Below, one piece after another: positions 45,651 through 58,481 of a stretch of DNA of 64,000 nt (its first letter is position 1; the number at the start of each line of letters is the position of its first letter). Source of the DNA: Fulvia fulva. Its lineage: Eukaryota > Ascomycota > Dothideomycetes > Mycosphaerellales > Mycosphaerellaceae. Below the pieces are notes generated by a model. That model worked only from the letters and a program-made list of their open reading frames with translations. It made no database searches and was not told the origin of the DNA. Made by a program: the position numbers and the translations under genes. The stretch covers positions 1,860,001 through 1,924,000 of the forward strand of contig NC_063024.1 of NCBI RefSeq assembly GCF_020509005.1. Direction: 5' to 3'.

Positions 45651-46320
45651 GAATACTGAGTAAAATATATTAGATATAATAAGCTATCCTATAAAGCTAC
45701 GGACTAGTCTATTGAGACTACCGCCGCCTCTATAGCCGACTTTTACTATAACTACCCGAGAGCGACTAAACTACTTAGTTTTTAACTACCTATAGACTAG
45801 ATATCGAATAAGAATACTATAGGTATACGTATAGCGCGCTAACTAGTATAAGTAGCGATAGCTCTAATACCGGTAGGACTAGGCCTCTAGGCTTATAAGA
45901 AAGAGAGCGATACGCGTCGTAATAACGATCTTACTCGACGAGTAGACCGAGTAGTAGACGCTAATCTTCCGATTAGTACGAGTTAAGACGATATTAAAGC
46001 TCTTCTAAATATAGAGTATAGCCGCCTAGATAGCGCGAGTTACTACGGTATAGGGTACCTATATAAGGAACTTAGTATATATAACGAGAGAGATACCGTC
46101 CGGATATTAACTAAGGTTAATACGCTATATCGCCGTAGTAGTCACCCCGCGCCTCGTAGCGTTATATATAATAGTTCCGCGGGGGATAGACTAAACGACG
46201 AATTAGACGATAGTCTAATAGATAATAAGGTGTTTACGAAGGGAATAAGAGATATAATAGATACGATAGATATAAGAGGAGAGAAGAGTACTCCGGAGCG
46301 TACTCTAAGAGGGGGGGTAG
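45651..46320 (+). pseudogene. Gypsy-F chromodomain tail, RIP-degraded
   Basis: Translates as the second half of a chromodomain and its tail (YIRYNKLSYKATD, then SIETTAASIADFYYNYPRATK), followed by an acidic C-terminus. It ends at a purine tract (aagaggggggg) before the LTR at 46321. Only the 3' end of this element is present; its body is not in the window. Confidence 0.72.
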
Positions 46321-46510
46321 TATTACCGTACCGGCGTATATTTACTTAAATCTACGGGTACGTACCTAGACCCCGCGCCCGCTAACTAATCCGACTAGTA
46401 GCTTAGCGCCCGTATATAACTCTCGCGCCCTCCGCGCCTCTCTTAGATAGAACATCTATTCGACTTATACCTTACCCGACTACGTACTTATACCTACTCG
46501 TAATACTATA
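46321..46510 (+). repeat. Gypsy-F 3' LTR
   Basis: Follows the purine tract and the triplet TAG and starts TATTACCGTACCGG. It shares the overall layout (CCTCCGCGCCTCTCTTAGATAG) with the other LTRs but is a distinct subfamily. The 3' edge is approximate. Confidence 0.72.
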
Positions 46511-46511
46511 A

Positions 46512-47200
46512 GAGCTATTTAAACTAGGGTTTTAAGGACTACTATCTAGACTATAAGATCCTTACGCTCTATATACCGGCGTATTTATTATATATCCTAT
46601 AGCCTCTTAACGTAGTTTGTTTTACGCTATTAAAGCTAAAGTACTTATAACGCGTACGGGACTTAGCGCGTTAGCGCGTCTTCTATATTAATAAAGAAAC
46701 CTTCCTCCCGGCGTTTAAAGACGCGTTTTTCGACTTATTTACCGCGTTAAACTATAAGAAGGCCTTTAAGGCTATAGGTTAGTTCCTATTAACGCGTAAG
46801 TAGTACTTAATCGCCTTAATATACGCCTACGAACCCCGCTAGGACTACTCCCGCCTTAGACGATGTTATAGTAGTCTTAAACTCCGAGTAATTCGAAGGA
46901 GTTTACGTCGTAATCTAAGCTTATATACGACGCTATACTAAGCAACTCTAAAACAGCTTATAATGGCTTCTCTTAGCTTATAAAAGGCGGTAAAGTAATG
47001 CTATAAGAGAATACGCTTCTTAGAGCTCGTAACTCTAAGCTTAAACAATAAGTTAAGACTCTTATAAAGCGCCGATCTTATAAACAAAAGCGTCTCTAGT
47101 ACGGCGGGGTCTTAGAGTATAGAGTTGGCTCGTTATATATAGTTATCGAGTCGTTAAAGCCTATAGAATAGTCAAAGAAGAGTCGTAGGTTAGAGGGTAT
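46512..47200 (+). pseudogene. Pogo-type transposase, C-terminal fragment
   Basis: The reading YTAYLLYILQPLNVVCFTLLKLKY matches the third catalytic block of fungal pogo transposases, where LQPLDV is usual: the aspartate reads Asn. It continues with FLPAFKDAFFDLF-like sequence, the typical post-core segment, and a basic tail (RARNSKLK, LIKRRSYKQKRL). The first two catalytic blocks and any terminal repeats are missing. It differs from the Fot-like element at 21642, so it is a second pogo family. Confidence 0.7.
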
Positions 47201-47496
47201 AAAAGAGGGCTAGCTAAGTAGACGGTAGTATATTACGTTAGAAGTATAGGAAGTTATTATACGGGCTTATATAGAGTGTTTCAAAAGCAGGTTATATATT
47301 ATATATGTCTATCTAGAATAGACAAGTATTGCTCTTAAAGAGGCTATAGGTGACTAATTACTTACCTAATTCTTAGCCTACGTAGCCTTAAGTTTTAATA
47401 ATAGGATGTTACCTATATATACGCTCGGATCGCTATATAGTATAGTAACTACGGTCGGACTAGCTATAACGTACGAACGTACTAGGAAGACAAAGA
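47201..47496. other. Unassigned segment before copia-4
   Basis: No gene, terminal repeat or familiar motif is seen in these ~300 bases. They may include the end of the pogo-type element. Confidence 0.4.
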
Positions 47497-50400
47497 TGTT
47501 AAGAATATACAGGCTAGTAGGGCGAAATATATAGGTCCCCTCTAGGAAGTAGATTGTCTTAAAGGATGTTTTGTTTGTTCCTAGCCTTAGAGTTAGCCTT
47601 GTTTCTTAGAAACAGTTGAGCTATTAGTTTGCTGTCTAACTACCTAGTTTCACCCTTAGATTCCTCTCTAGATATCCAGTTGTTTAGACTAAGATAAAGG
47701 GGGGATACTAGTCATTTATAGTATATCTGATTAGCTTAAGGCTATGCCCTAGGGGTGTACTTCGCTATAAGCCACTACAATTAAGCTAGATTGTACTATA
47801 GTAGCTACTAAGTCAGAAGATCAGTAGGAGCTATAGTATAGAAGATATACACACCTTAGTAAGGGACTACTAAGAAACCTATATAGGGTCACTAATAAGA
47901 AAGATCCTATTCCTATTCCTACTAAACACTATAACTATAAGGTATGTTCCCTTACTAATATAAGGAAGTTTAAAGGTCCCACTATAGAGCGAAAAGGAGA
48001 AAGGCTAGCCCTTGTCTCTATCGACATCTATAGGCCTTTTTAGGGCGTAGTCTTAAGACTAGGGTATAAGTACTAGCTTAAGATTATAGACAACTTCTCT
48101 CGTAAGAAGTAGGTAATCCCTTTAAAGGCTAGGAGCGTCGCTCCTATAGTACTATAGGAATGGAAGATAAAGACAGAGAAAGGCTTAAGTTGCTTTCTCT
48201 CTATAATAAGGAGTGACGGTATAAGGGAGATTCTCGCCTTACTAAAATAGTAGGAGAAGGAGTTTAGTATTTAGATAGACATAACTAATGCCTATAACTT
48301 ACTTTAGAATAGGCCTATAGAAAGGTCAATTCAAGCCTCTAAGAACACAGTTAGAGCTATACTTAAGGACTTAAACATACTAGTTGAATTCTAGCTAGAG
48401 GCCCTTATTACTTAGGCTATAGTTCGGAACAGACTACCGAATAGCCTAATTGTTAATAGTGTCGCTCTTTTACCGGAAGAAGCCTTTACTAGCTAGGTAC
48501 TATCAGTTAACTATCTTAGAGTCTAGAGATACAAAGCAGTAGTCTATATTGACCTAAGATCCTAGCCTTAGGGCTTAAGAAAAGACAAATTGATAAAGAG
48601 AGGGAAAGAAGCTGTTTTTGTGGGTTATAATAAGAACTCTATAAAGCAATAGCTATTCTAGGAGCCTAATATACGAGCTGTTAAGGCCTATAGCCAAGTT
48701 GACTAGTTTGAGAATAAGAAGGGGGGTGATATAGACCTTGGTATCACCTTTACTAACTAGTCAAACAAAGCGCTATAGCGTAATCCTATTAGGCGTCTAG
48801 TTCTTAGAAGTAGCCGCCTAGTAGAAATGTCACCCCGCCGGGGTGACATCCCTAATTCATTATAACAGCTACTATAACCTACTAAGCCGCTGTTTATACA
48901 ACTTCCCCTACCTCTAAAAGACATTAGAGAGTACTAGAAGATCGGAGTTAAGGGGACTCGAGGTAAACAAAGCGAGGAAGAGATTGTTTAGGAGGAACAA
49001 CCTTAATAGCCACCTTAAGTTATAGGTAATAAGAGGTTAAGGGGGGATAAAGATAATAGCTCTACTAAGTATAAAGCTAAACATCATAGAGTATTAATTG
49101 CTTAGATGTTTCATCTTGAACTAACTATAAGCTAGGTAGAGGAAATCCTGAATTATATAGAGGAGTATATATTTACTACTATTAGGCAGGCTATAGCCTA
49201 CTAGTAGGAAGTGCTAATCCTAAAGTCCTATAGAGAGGTAGTAGGAGACCCTAATTAGGGACATATATAGAAAGAGGCAATCTAGAGGGAACTTATTGCC
49301 TTAGGAAGTAACACTACCCTAGAGCTAGTAGTGCTACTAAAGGGTACAAACCTAGTTACCTTAAAGTAGGTTTTTGATATAAAAAGGATGATTAGTAGTG
49401 CTATTGAAAAGTTTAAGGCAAGACTAGTCGTAAGAGGGTTTTTATAGAAATGTAGTATTGACTTTGAAGAGACCTTTACGCCTACTATTAGACATAATAC
49501 TCTCCGAGTATTTATAGCAGTAGTATGTAAGAGAGATCTCGAGATGTACCTAGTAGATATGAATAATGCTTTTACCTAAAGTAGCCTTCTTAAAGACATC
49601 TATATAATCCTACCCCTAGGAGTTGAAGCACCTCTAAACATAGTCTTTAAGGTCCTTAGAAGCCTCTATAGACTTAAGTAAGCAGCTAGAGACTAGAACA
49701 AGCTCTATATTGTAAAGCTAGAACAGATTGGATTTACCTAGTCCTAGATAGATCTATGCCTACTTATCTATAGAGGGAGAGACATTATAGTTCTCACCTA
49801 TATAGATAACATCCCTATTATAGCTCCTAAGCTATTAGATGTTTAGTGGTTCAAGGCTGAATTTAGAAAAGTGTTCAAGATTAAAGATATTAGGGAACCT
49901 AAGAAGATCCTTAGAATAAGGATTATAAGAGACAGGTCCTAAGGTATACTTAAGCTTAATTAGGGACACTATATCTAAACTAACCTTACTAAGAGAGGCA
50001 TCTCTCTAGAGAAGGCTAACCTAACACAATTACCTATAGACAGCTACGATGATCTAAAACCTATAGGTCCTATAGATAAAAGATATGACAAACAGGAATA
50101 CTAGAGCAACAATAGTACCTAGATATAGCTAATAACAATAACAAGACTAGGCCTTGCTTTTCCCCTTAGAAAAATCAGCTTATATATTGCTAACCCTTTA
50201 AAGCTATACCTTAGAGCTTTGAAGAAACTCTCTAGATACCTAAGATCATATCCTGACCTAGGTTTGATATATAGGAGAGGAGGAGGTATTCTCTAAGGGT
50301 ACTCGGATTCTAATTACGCTATAGACAAGGCGGATAGAGTCTTAATCCTTAGATATATATAGCTCCTATATAGATCACCTATGTCCTAGATAAGTAGGAA

Positions 50401-50886
50401 GCAAAAGTCTGTTACTACATCAACAATAGAGGCTAAATTTATAGCTATAAATTTAGTAGCTAAGTAGTTACAGTTCCTTACTATAGTCCTTAGAGAGATA
50501 AGGTGCCTAGAGCTAGCTAGAGAATGTTCTTTCTAACTAAACATTAAGGCAAGTAAGGGTACTATTAATGAGCTAAGACTAGTAAAGCTTATAGGTAACA
50601 ACTAAGCTACTTTGACTCTTATTAAAGATGCCTATATTTATAAAAGGTCAATGTATATTGATATAGTATATTACTATATTAGAAATCTCTAGTAGTAGAG
50701 GAAGATTATAGTAGACTACTGCTATAGAAAGGACATAGTTACTAATAGGCTAATAAAGCCTCTTAATCGCTAGTAGTTTTAAAACTTTATAAGGTAGCTC
50801 TAGCTTATATAAGGGATTGTTAGAGACCTTCTGACCTAAGTAGGAGTGTTAAGAATATATAGGCTAGTAGGGCGAAATATATAGGT
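47497..50886 (+). mobile_element. Copia-4, 5'-deleted copia with 40-bp direct terminal repeats
   Basis: A copia element whose gag is missing. It starts with a 40-bp segment (47497-47536, from TGTTAAGAATATACAGG to AAATATATAGGT) joined directly to the end of the protease region. The same 40 bp occurs at 50847-50886 at the end. No matching flanking 5-bp duplication is seen. It may be a deletion product of a longer element, or the 3' copy may belong to a longer LTR running past 50886. Confidence 0.75.
47537..50846 (+). pseudogene. Copia-4 integrase, RT and RNase H, RIP-degraded
   Basis: The order is protease end (LKDVLFVPSLRVSLVS, near 47560), integrase (landmark ALVSIDIYRPF, near 48010), RT with YIDN at 49799-49810 (YIDD before mutation), and RNase H (YSDSNYAIDKADR near 50300, TSTIEAKFIAI near 50420, LIKDAYIYKRSMYIDI near 50620). 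It therefore keeps the RNase H that copia-1 has lost. Stops are frequent. It is closely related to copia-1 and copia-3 by nucleotide sequence. Confidence 0.83.
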
Positions 50887-51169
50887 CTAGTATAGGACGT
50901 TCTTATCCGAACATACCGCCGGCTTAGCGCTTAGCTTTATATTTAGAGTTTTCTTAGGTAGCTTTTCTATATCTTAGATTCACACTCGCTAAGGTTCTTA
51001 CATCTAGTAGCTTCCCTTCCTTTTAGCCTTTCTATTAGGTTGAATTAGCCTATAAGTGAATCTCCTAAGCTATAAGTCTCTAACTTACGCCTTAGTTGGA
51101 CCTTAGTACTAAAGCTAAGCGAGGTAACCTTACTAACCTTATCTTAGCTCCTATAAACGGGGCGGGCCA
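50887..51169 (+). other. LTR- or leader-like segment before gypsy-D
   Basis: No coding match. The segment has a TATA-like TTTATATTTAGAG near 50935 and a pyrimidine-rich stretch near 51010, a layout seen in LTRs. It could be the rest of the copia-4 3' LTR or the 5' LTR and leader of gypsy-D. No second copy was found. Confidence 0.35.
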
Positions 51170-52330
51170 CTCAAACCTTTAGTATAGAGGGCACTAACTA
51201 ACACCCTAATCAAGGCGGTTATTACCTACCGGATTAGTAAGGGTTCGCTACTTATCTAGTCGGAGAGGGCCTAGCCTATAGTCGCGCCCTAGGTAATAAC
51301 TACGCGGCTTAGCCTACTAGCCTAAACGACACCTTTAGGGCCACTTAGGCTATACCCCTAGCTACTCGGTCGTACCGCCGCCCTAACCGCGATAGCGACG
51401 CGGAGATAGATAGGGCGGACTACCTAGACGAAGATAACTTCGGCCTATATAACGAGCTAGCTAGTAGAGGCAAGGCGCCTAGGATAGGGGATCCCCCTAT
51501 TCTAAAGTCTAACGCCTAGAACGACGAGTACCTTAACTAGATATCGTCTATTAGGGCCTAGATTAGCCTCAATAAGAAATAGATTGTTAAACGACGCCTT
51601 TCCGACCTAGAGAAACTAGAGCTCGTTAGTAGCTTTGTCGGTAGCGACTTTAACTAGTTATAGTTAAAGGCTATCGAAGAAACGCGTCTAAAGCCCCCTT
51701 ATCTTAGGCACGGCGGTTTCGACGATATGATTACGTAGATCTCTAACTTTATAGTTAACCTAGACTATTAGGAGCAGATCTAGCGTAAGTAGGAGACTAC
51801 CCGTTAAACTAGGAGTATTAGGACCTTTATTAGGTTGCTTAGGCTAACTAGGAGCCGTATAACTCCCCTACTAGATAACTTTACCTACCTACGTAAGTTT
51901 TTAGCCGGCCTAAAGCCCGATATACTAGCTAAACTAGACAATCGTAACTTCCGAGCGACTAATATAAATATCCGCGTCTACTTCTAGTAGGCTATTATAG
52001 CCGACTAGCGACTCTATCTTAGCCGCGGAAGAGACTAGAAGCTGGCCGTAATAATATTAGCCGTCGAGAAGTTTGTAGACGGGGACACTAAAGCCTTTAT
52101 AGCTCTCTAGAGCGACTTAGGTAGCTCGGCGCGCGGTAGAGGCCACGGTAGAGGCCGCGGCGGACGTAGACGCGGGCGAGGCAATCGTAGAGGCCCCTCC
52201 GGGCGCTTAGACGAATACTATAACTATAGTAAGACAGGCCACTTCGCGCGCGACTACTCTAAGCTAAAAAAATAGAGCCTAAGACGTCTTAATCGAGGTA
52301 GACGTACTTAAGATTATTAGACGCCTCTAT
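51170..52330 (+). pseudogene. Gypsy-D gag, RIP-degraded
   Basis: A plus-strand gag-like frame with an acidic stretch (DSDAEIDRADYLDEDN, near 51390-51440), a core with RHGGFDDMIT and LIRLLRLTRSRITPLLDNF-like sequence, then an Arg/Gly-rich RGRGHGRGRGGRRRGRG segment near 52135-52185 and a damaged zinc knuckle (YYNYSKTGHFARDY; Cys read as Tyr). Such RGG-box plus CCHC ends are common in gypsy gags. The core is not of the gypsy-1/B or gypsy-E type. Confidence 0.75.
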
Positions 52331-55300
52331 ACCCCTACCTAGAGAATCCTACTAGGATAGGACGACCCTAGCTACTAAGGGTAAGGCTTAGTAGATACAA
52401 GTAGAAGAGGATAGAGTATTATCCTTATCTAAAGAACCCGAGTCGGAGACTAAAGAGGAGGTCGACTATACGATAGAGAGGCTAATAGCGATAGGCGGAG
52501 GGCTCTTTACTATCGATGCCCGCCTAGGACCTAATTAGGTTCGGGCTAAGGTTACCCTAGACTACGTAGCCTCTAAAGTATACCTCTTAGCCCGAAAATC
52601 GAAGTAACTCCCTCGATTGCTTTTTAGGGACTTGCCGCTAGTAAGGATCGTCCTCCTAAACGGTAAGGAGATTATTTCTACTTAGGGTATCCTTCTACTA
52701 TATTAGATTAGTACCTAGTAGGACATAGTACCCGCTAGATTTATCGATATAGAAGGGTTTGACCTTATCCTAGGCCTTAAGTAGTTCTAGGAAGTCAACC
52801 CTAACGTAAACTAGTAGTCTAGCTCTACTAGACTACGGGACCGACGTAGCCGGTACTATACGATTAGGTCGTACTCTAAGATGTTCGACCTAAAGGACGA
52901 CGAAGGCGAGCTAGAAACATTTAACTCTATATATTTAGTAGACTTCGCTATACGGCACGAAGGACCCTAGCTCTTCTACTCGCTTAGGCGACTCCCTAAT
53001 AATGCCCTAGTTAATATCGACTTCGAGGAACACGGCTTAGATAAGGTATAAGAACGCCTTATAGCTATAGTAGGGAACCTAGACAACGAGTCTTAGCTAC
53101 CGTAGGTAGGTAATTAGGTCTTCTAGACGTTAGTTGATCTCTTCCTAGAGATCTAGAGAGCTTAGCTCCTAGCTAGACTCCTATAGAAGAGAGCTTTCGA
53201 CTATACTATCCCTACTAGTAACGCTCGACCTATTAACTAGCCTATATACCGTCTAAACCCTAGTTAGCTTCGAGAACAGGCTCGCTAGATCTAGATACTC
53301 CTTAATCGCGGACTAATTAAGGTCTCGTCCTCACCCTAGGGATCCCTAGTCCTCTTTGTCCCTAAGCTAGACGGCTAGTAGCGTATATATATCGACTATC
53401 GCGCCCTAAACGCCGTAACTACTAAAAACGGCTTCCCCCTCCTACGTATCTAGGAGTACCTAGACACGGTCGCGAAGGCTAAATACTTTAGTAAACTAAA
53501 CCTAGTCTTAGGGTACTAGTAGCTACTAATTGACTCAGCCGATACGTATAAGACTACGTTTTATACTAGGGATAGGAAGTACGAGTTCCTCGTTATACCC
53601 TTTAGGCTAACAAACGCCCTAGCCTCGTTTTAGTCTATAATAAACGAGATCCTAAGAGATCTGCTTTAGAAGAAGGTCGTCGTGTACCTCGACGACATCC
53701 TAGTCTTCTTAGACTCTAAGGAATAGTACGAAAAAGACCTAAAGGAGGTCTTCGACCGCCTAAAGAAAGTTAAACTATTCTACTCCCCTAAGAAGTACAA
53801 CATTGGAGTTAAGTTAGTCACCTTCTACGGGCATTAGATCGAGAAGAATTCGATTAGGCCACTATAAGACAAGATCGACGCGATTAATAGTTAGCCTACG
53901 CCTACTAATATATAGTAGATTAGATAGTTCCTTAGCCTCGTAGGCTACTACCGCCGCTTTATTAAGGGCTTCGCGAAACTCGTAGCACCCCTCTTAGGTC
54001 TTCTTAAGGAAAGTAACGAGTCCCTTAGGCGGAAAAAGCGTCGCCTAGTACGATAGAACGCCTAGTACGTATACGCTTTTAAGAGCCTAAAGCTCGCGCT
54101 AACCTTAGGGCCTATACTAATCCCGCCTAACCCTAAGAAGCCCTTTACGGTTAAGACTAATATATCTAAATAGGCTATAGGCGCTACTCTCTATCAAATA
54201 GGAGCTAATAACTAGCTACACCCTATAGCCTTCTCTAGAAGGAAGCTTTAGGGAGCCGAGCTAAATTACCTAGTTTACGAAAAGGAGGGCCTAGTAATTA
54301 AGGAAGCCCTCCGAACCTAGGACAACTACGTAGAAAATAGCTATACGGTCACGATCCTAACCGATCACTAGTCGCTTAGGTACCTTAATAGTACTAAGGG
54401 CTAGAGCAAGAGGATCGTACGATAGGCTAAAGAGTTTTAGTAGTATAACTTAGACATTAGGTATCGTAAGGGAGAAGAGGCGATCGTTCCCGATACGCTC
54501 TCCCGTCGGCCTAACTTTATCGGAGAAGGACCTACTAACCTAGCTTAGCCGGTTAAGCAACTCGTAGCTATAAGATTTAAAGCTAACGAGACCGACTTGT
54601 TCCCTAAACTAATAAGGTAGTTCAAGTTAACGGAATAGATGCTAACTTACGGTCCCTACCTTAAGAGCTTAATTAAGGTACGAGAAGAGGAATTCGAGCT
54701 ACTCCTACCGATCAACGAGTCTAATGAACCTAGATTAGGCTTTATTCTTCTAGACGATAAGGGAATAGCGCCTTTCCTCGTACTAACCTAGCGTCTTGAT
54801 CTAGTAAACTACGTATACTAGCGATACGGACACTTTACGGCGCCCGGGCTAATAGGTTAGCTCGAGATAAGAGCCTAGTAGCCTAGTATAAGAAAGGACG
54901 TACGAAAGTTTATCGAATCCTGCCCTAGATACTAGCTAACGTAGAAAAAGAAGCCTAATAAGCCTGAAATACGCGAGCCGCGGTTTTACTAGGTTAACGA
55001 TAAGCTTAGGCCCTTCGAGAGATAGGCGATTAATGTCGTAGGGCCTTTACCGAGGAGTCTACTAGGAAACGAGTATATTATTACGGCGATAGATTACGCT
55101 ACGGGTTAGCTAGTCGCTTAGGCCGTTCCGGGTACGGATACTAAAGCGACTATAGTATTCCTATACGAGAGAATCTATTAGGACTACGGGCTACCCCGCG
55201 AGCTCCTCTTAGACAATAGTAAGAACTTCCTAAGTAGGGTTATAAGCCACCTAATATAGTAGTTTAAGGCTAATTATCGTCTAGTATCCCTATATTATCC

Positions 55301-56720
55301 TATAACGAATAGGAAGGTAGAAAACCTAAATAGTATACTAGGATCGATACTAACGAAGCTATATATTAGTAACGATATTAGGCTATAGGATACCTTCCTA
55401 CCTAAAGCGATCTACTATACTAGATACCGCTAGTATATAATAACCTACCTTAGCCCCTTCTACCTTATATATAGCTAATACCTACGAATCCTAGAAGACG
55501 AGAACGAGCTACGAGCTAAGAATGTCTTAGTTAACGACTATAGGAAGCGTATCGTCCGCGTCTACTATACGCGTTAGCTCGTAAATAAAAGACTACTTTC
55601 TCGAGCTTAGACTAGGAACCTAATAAGTCTAAAGTTACTTCCGCCGGAGGTATAGCTAAGACATAAAGTCGGAGAATAGGTCTTACTAATAAACCTAGAT
55701 CTACGTAAGCTAGAACCTAAGTACTTTAGACCCTATAAGATCCGTAAAGCGAGCTTCCTAGGGACGAATATACTTTAGACCCCTACGGGTAGGATTCTAA
55801 GGTATCTCGTCTATAGGAATAGGCTTATATTAGCTATATATAAGGATCTAGCTAAATTCTAGTATCGGTATCTAGCTAGGAGACTTCTAGATAGGTCCGG
55901 TATTTTAGAAGATAAGCTAGAACTTAAGGAAGTTCTAGGTAATAGTCAAGACACGAGTCTTGATCTAAAGGACCTTTTAACTATACCGGAGGCTAAGTAG
56001 TTAAAGAAACAAGTTGAACTCTAGACTACGAAAGAACGTAGCTAACCTTACGTAGGAGCGCGAGGGTTCTTAGTAGGGGAAGAAGGTCAAAGAAGAGAAG
56101 CTGACTTACTAGAGCAAGTTTAGCGAGACCTAAGAGTAACGAAGAATACTTAGAGGAAAAGAAGCGAGCAAAAGACTTTAGCTAAAGTACTTAGGTCTTA
56201 AAGGCGATCTTATTAGATTAAGTTAAGAAGAGTAGGCGAGGAGTAAGATTAGGTACATTCCCTACTACTCGAGAAGGATACTTAGGAAGATCGTTAGCCT
56301 CTATAATAAGAAAGTCCTTAGGAAGCTATCCCTACTCTAGCTAAACCCGCTAAGGTCCCGTAGGAGATACCGGTTAGGGAGATTAAAGTATTTAGCTCGA
56401 CGCTCTATCCCTAGGCCGACGAAAAAGAGTCAGCCCTACCTTAGGGAACATTACTTAGATTAAGCGTAGTAGACGAAGTTATAGCCGAACCTAAAGCGGC
56501 TAATAGCCTTTTAGATATAGATATACCGGACTAAGTAGACCCGGAGGTTAGATAAGCTAACCTATCGTAGTAGCTACTTTAAGAAGCCGAGGTAGTAGCT
56601 AAGACCGCTCGCCTAAAGGGACTAAGGTAGCGGATAACGAAGAAGAAACTATAGGAGTAAGCCTAGTTACCGAAGCGGCGCTAAGGGAGTTAGGTCGTAA
56701 GAATCATTAATTAGGTTTAT
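52331..56720 (+). pseudogene. Gypsy-D pol (protease, RT, RNase H, integrase)
   Basis: Protease region near 52490-52790 (FTIDARLGPN, FDLILGLK). The RT follows with YIDYRALNAVTTKNGFPL near 53385 and the catalytic YLDDILVF intact at 53685-53708, in contrast to gypsy-1, B and C. RNase H near 54130-54480 has AIGATLYQ and ILTDHQSLRYL. In the integrase, VVGPLP and AIDYATG give the first Asp (near 55040-55100), LLLDNSKNF the second (near 55210), and RKVENLNS the Glu (near 55310). A basic, charged tail runs to about 56720. The 5' part breaks at TAG/TAA codons throughout. No LTR pair or chromodomain was found. Confidence 0.82.
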
Positions 56721-56799
56721 TAGTCTATAGTACTCTTAAGTTAGGCTACTCGGCTACCTATCGCTCGTATAAAACAAGAACGTAGTACTAAATTATAAA

Positions 56800-58481
56800 G
56801 TAGCCTCGGGGTTATTATTATCTAGGCTCTTAGAGCCTTACTTCTAACCTAGGAACCGGAAATTACTAGGTACTACCTCTAGATCCTCTCTATTATTATC
56901 CTCTATTATCGGTATAGGCGAACGAGCTAAGGAGCTAGATAGAACTATAGCCCCTCTCGGCCTCTCGGTAATCGAGCCGAATCGTAAAGTACGTCTAGTC
57001 GCGATTAACCGCCTAAACCGCTTAGCTACTAGAAGAACGGGAGGACTAGCTATACGACCGTAGACCGTAGGCGAGGTTACGTCCGCGTCGCCCTTACCCT
57101 TAGAGTCTTCTAAGAGAGGCGTCTATACCGGAATCTCGCGGAGCTACCTAACGTAGTCGGAGGTATCGCTTAGACCCTCCTACGGCTTGTTACGGTCTAG
57201 GGTATAGCGCGGCGATATCTACCGAGGGCTACGCCGAGTCCTAGGAGCCGACTTCTTCTTAGCTAAGGCTACGGGCTTCTTACTAGCTAAAGATACGGGC
57301 TTCTTACTAGGAGGCTTCCTAGGTACCTTAGGTATACTAGCGGACTTACTAGGCTTAGTTAGTAATACGAACAAGCCGTCGTCCTCCTTATCTAAGGTGT
57401 TCTCCTCCTAGCTAGGTCTATTCGTATTAGTCTCGGCGTTCTCGCGAATAAAGGCGCGGACGTAAGCTAAGTTAGCCTTTAACGCGGCCTTTAGGCGGCT
57501 AGCGGCGTCGCGGGTAGTATAAGGCTTACGACTAACCTAGAAGACTAGACTATATATAGCTAGGGTCGGCGCGTTAATCTAAGCTAGATTACGATACTTA
57601 AACTTAGTATTCTAGAACTAACTAGACTCCGTGACCTAAGTAATATCGTAGGCCTAGGGAAGATTAGAGAAGTTAGCTACCTTACTAGGGGTGACTAGGC
57701 GCTTAGAGTTCTTTAACCGGGAAGACCGCTTAGTATAGCTAAACTTAGTACGAGACTAGCTACAGTAGTAGGTAGAGTACTTACTAGTCTAGAAACAATT
57801 AGTATAGCCGCCGCGCTCGATAAAGGTGAAGTCGTCTATAGTATTAGGCTTAGGATCCTCCTAGTCGCATTTCTCTAGCTTACTACTCGGTAGACTAAGT
57901 TACTAGTACTTAGTAAAGGTTCCTAGCGGACGCTCGGTATCGCCCTTAGAACGGTAGCTTTATACGTATTACGTAGATCTAGAGCGGCCGCTATAGTAGC
58001 TAAAGACGATCGCCGCTAGCCTAGTTTATACGGTATATAGTCTAAAAGCGATAGGCTACCTTAGAATACCGCCCTTAGGGACCTCTTCGAAGACGTCGAA
58101 GTCGGAGTCTAACGCGGCTACTAGCTTTAGAACGCCGCTAAACTAGAAGCGGCTATAGCGCGAAGGGAGTATATTAATTATCTTAAAGAATCTAGATCCT
58201 CCGTCGATCCTTAGATACTAGCGCGCGATACGGGCTAACTATAGCGCAATCTAATCGTCTAGCTTAATAACGTCGCGAGAGAACTAGACTTTAAACTAGA
58301 AGGCGTAGAGCCGAGTCTACTAACCGGCTAACTATCCGGTAGGTATATCCGGAAGGCGCGTCTTAGTACGAACGGGGAGCCGCGGGAAGTTATTAGATAC
58401 GGCCGAAGTATAGGTAACGGTAAGGGCGTCTATCTAAGCTATTAACTCCTCGCCTTAAGGAGAGCGCGGGATAGGAGCTAT
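56800..58481 (-). pseudogene. Unidentified decayed antisense ORF
   Basis: The minus strand can be read as one frame of about 550 codons broken by TAG/TAA at places where Gln/Trp is plausible. A start is likely at 58481 (ATA, ATG before RIP; APIPRSP follows), 60-70 bases downstream of a TATA-like TATATAAGCCGCG. The first half has KLVAALDSDFDVFEEVPKGG and AAIVFSYYSGRS; the middle TIDDFTFIERGGYTNCF and DAASRLKAALKANLAYVRAF; then a basic, Pro/Lys/Ser-rich stretch (VPRKPPSKKPVSLA). No family is recognised. It converges with gypsy-D and might be an additional antisense ORF of that element, a captured host gene, or an unrelated insertion. Confidence 0.5.
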
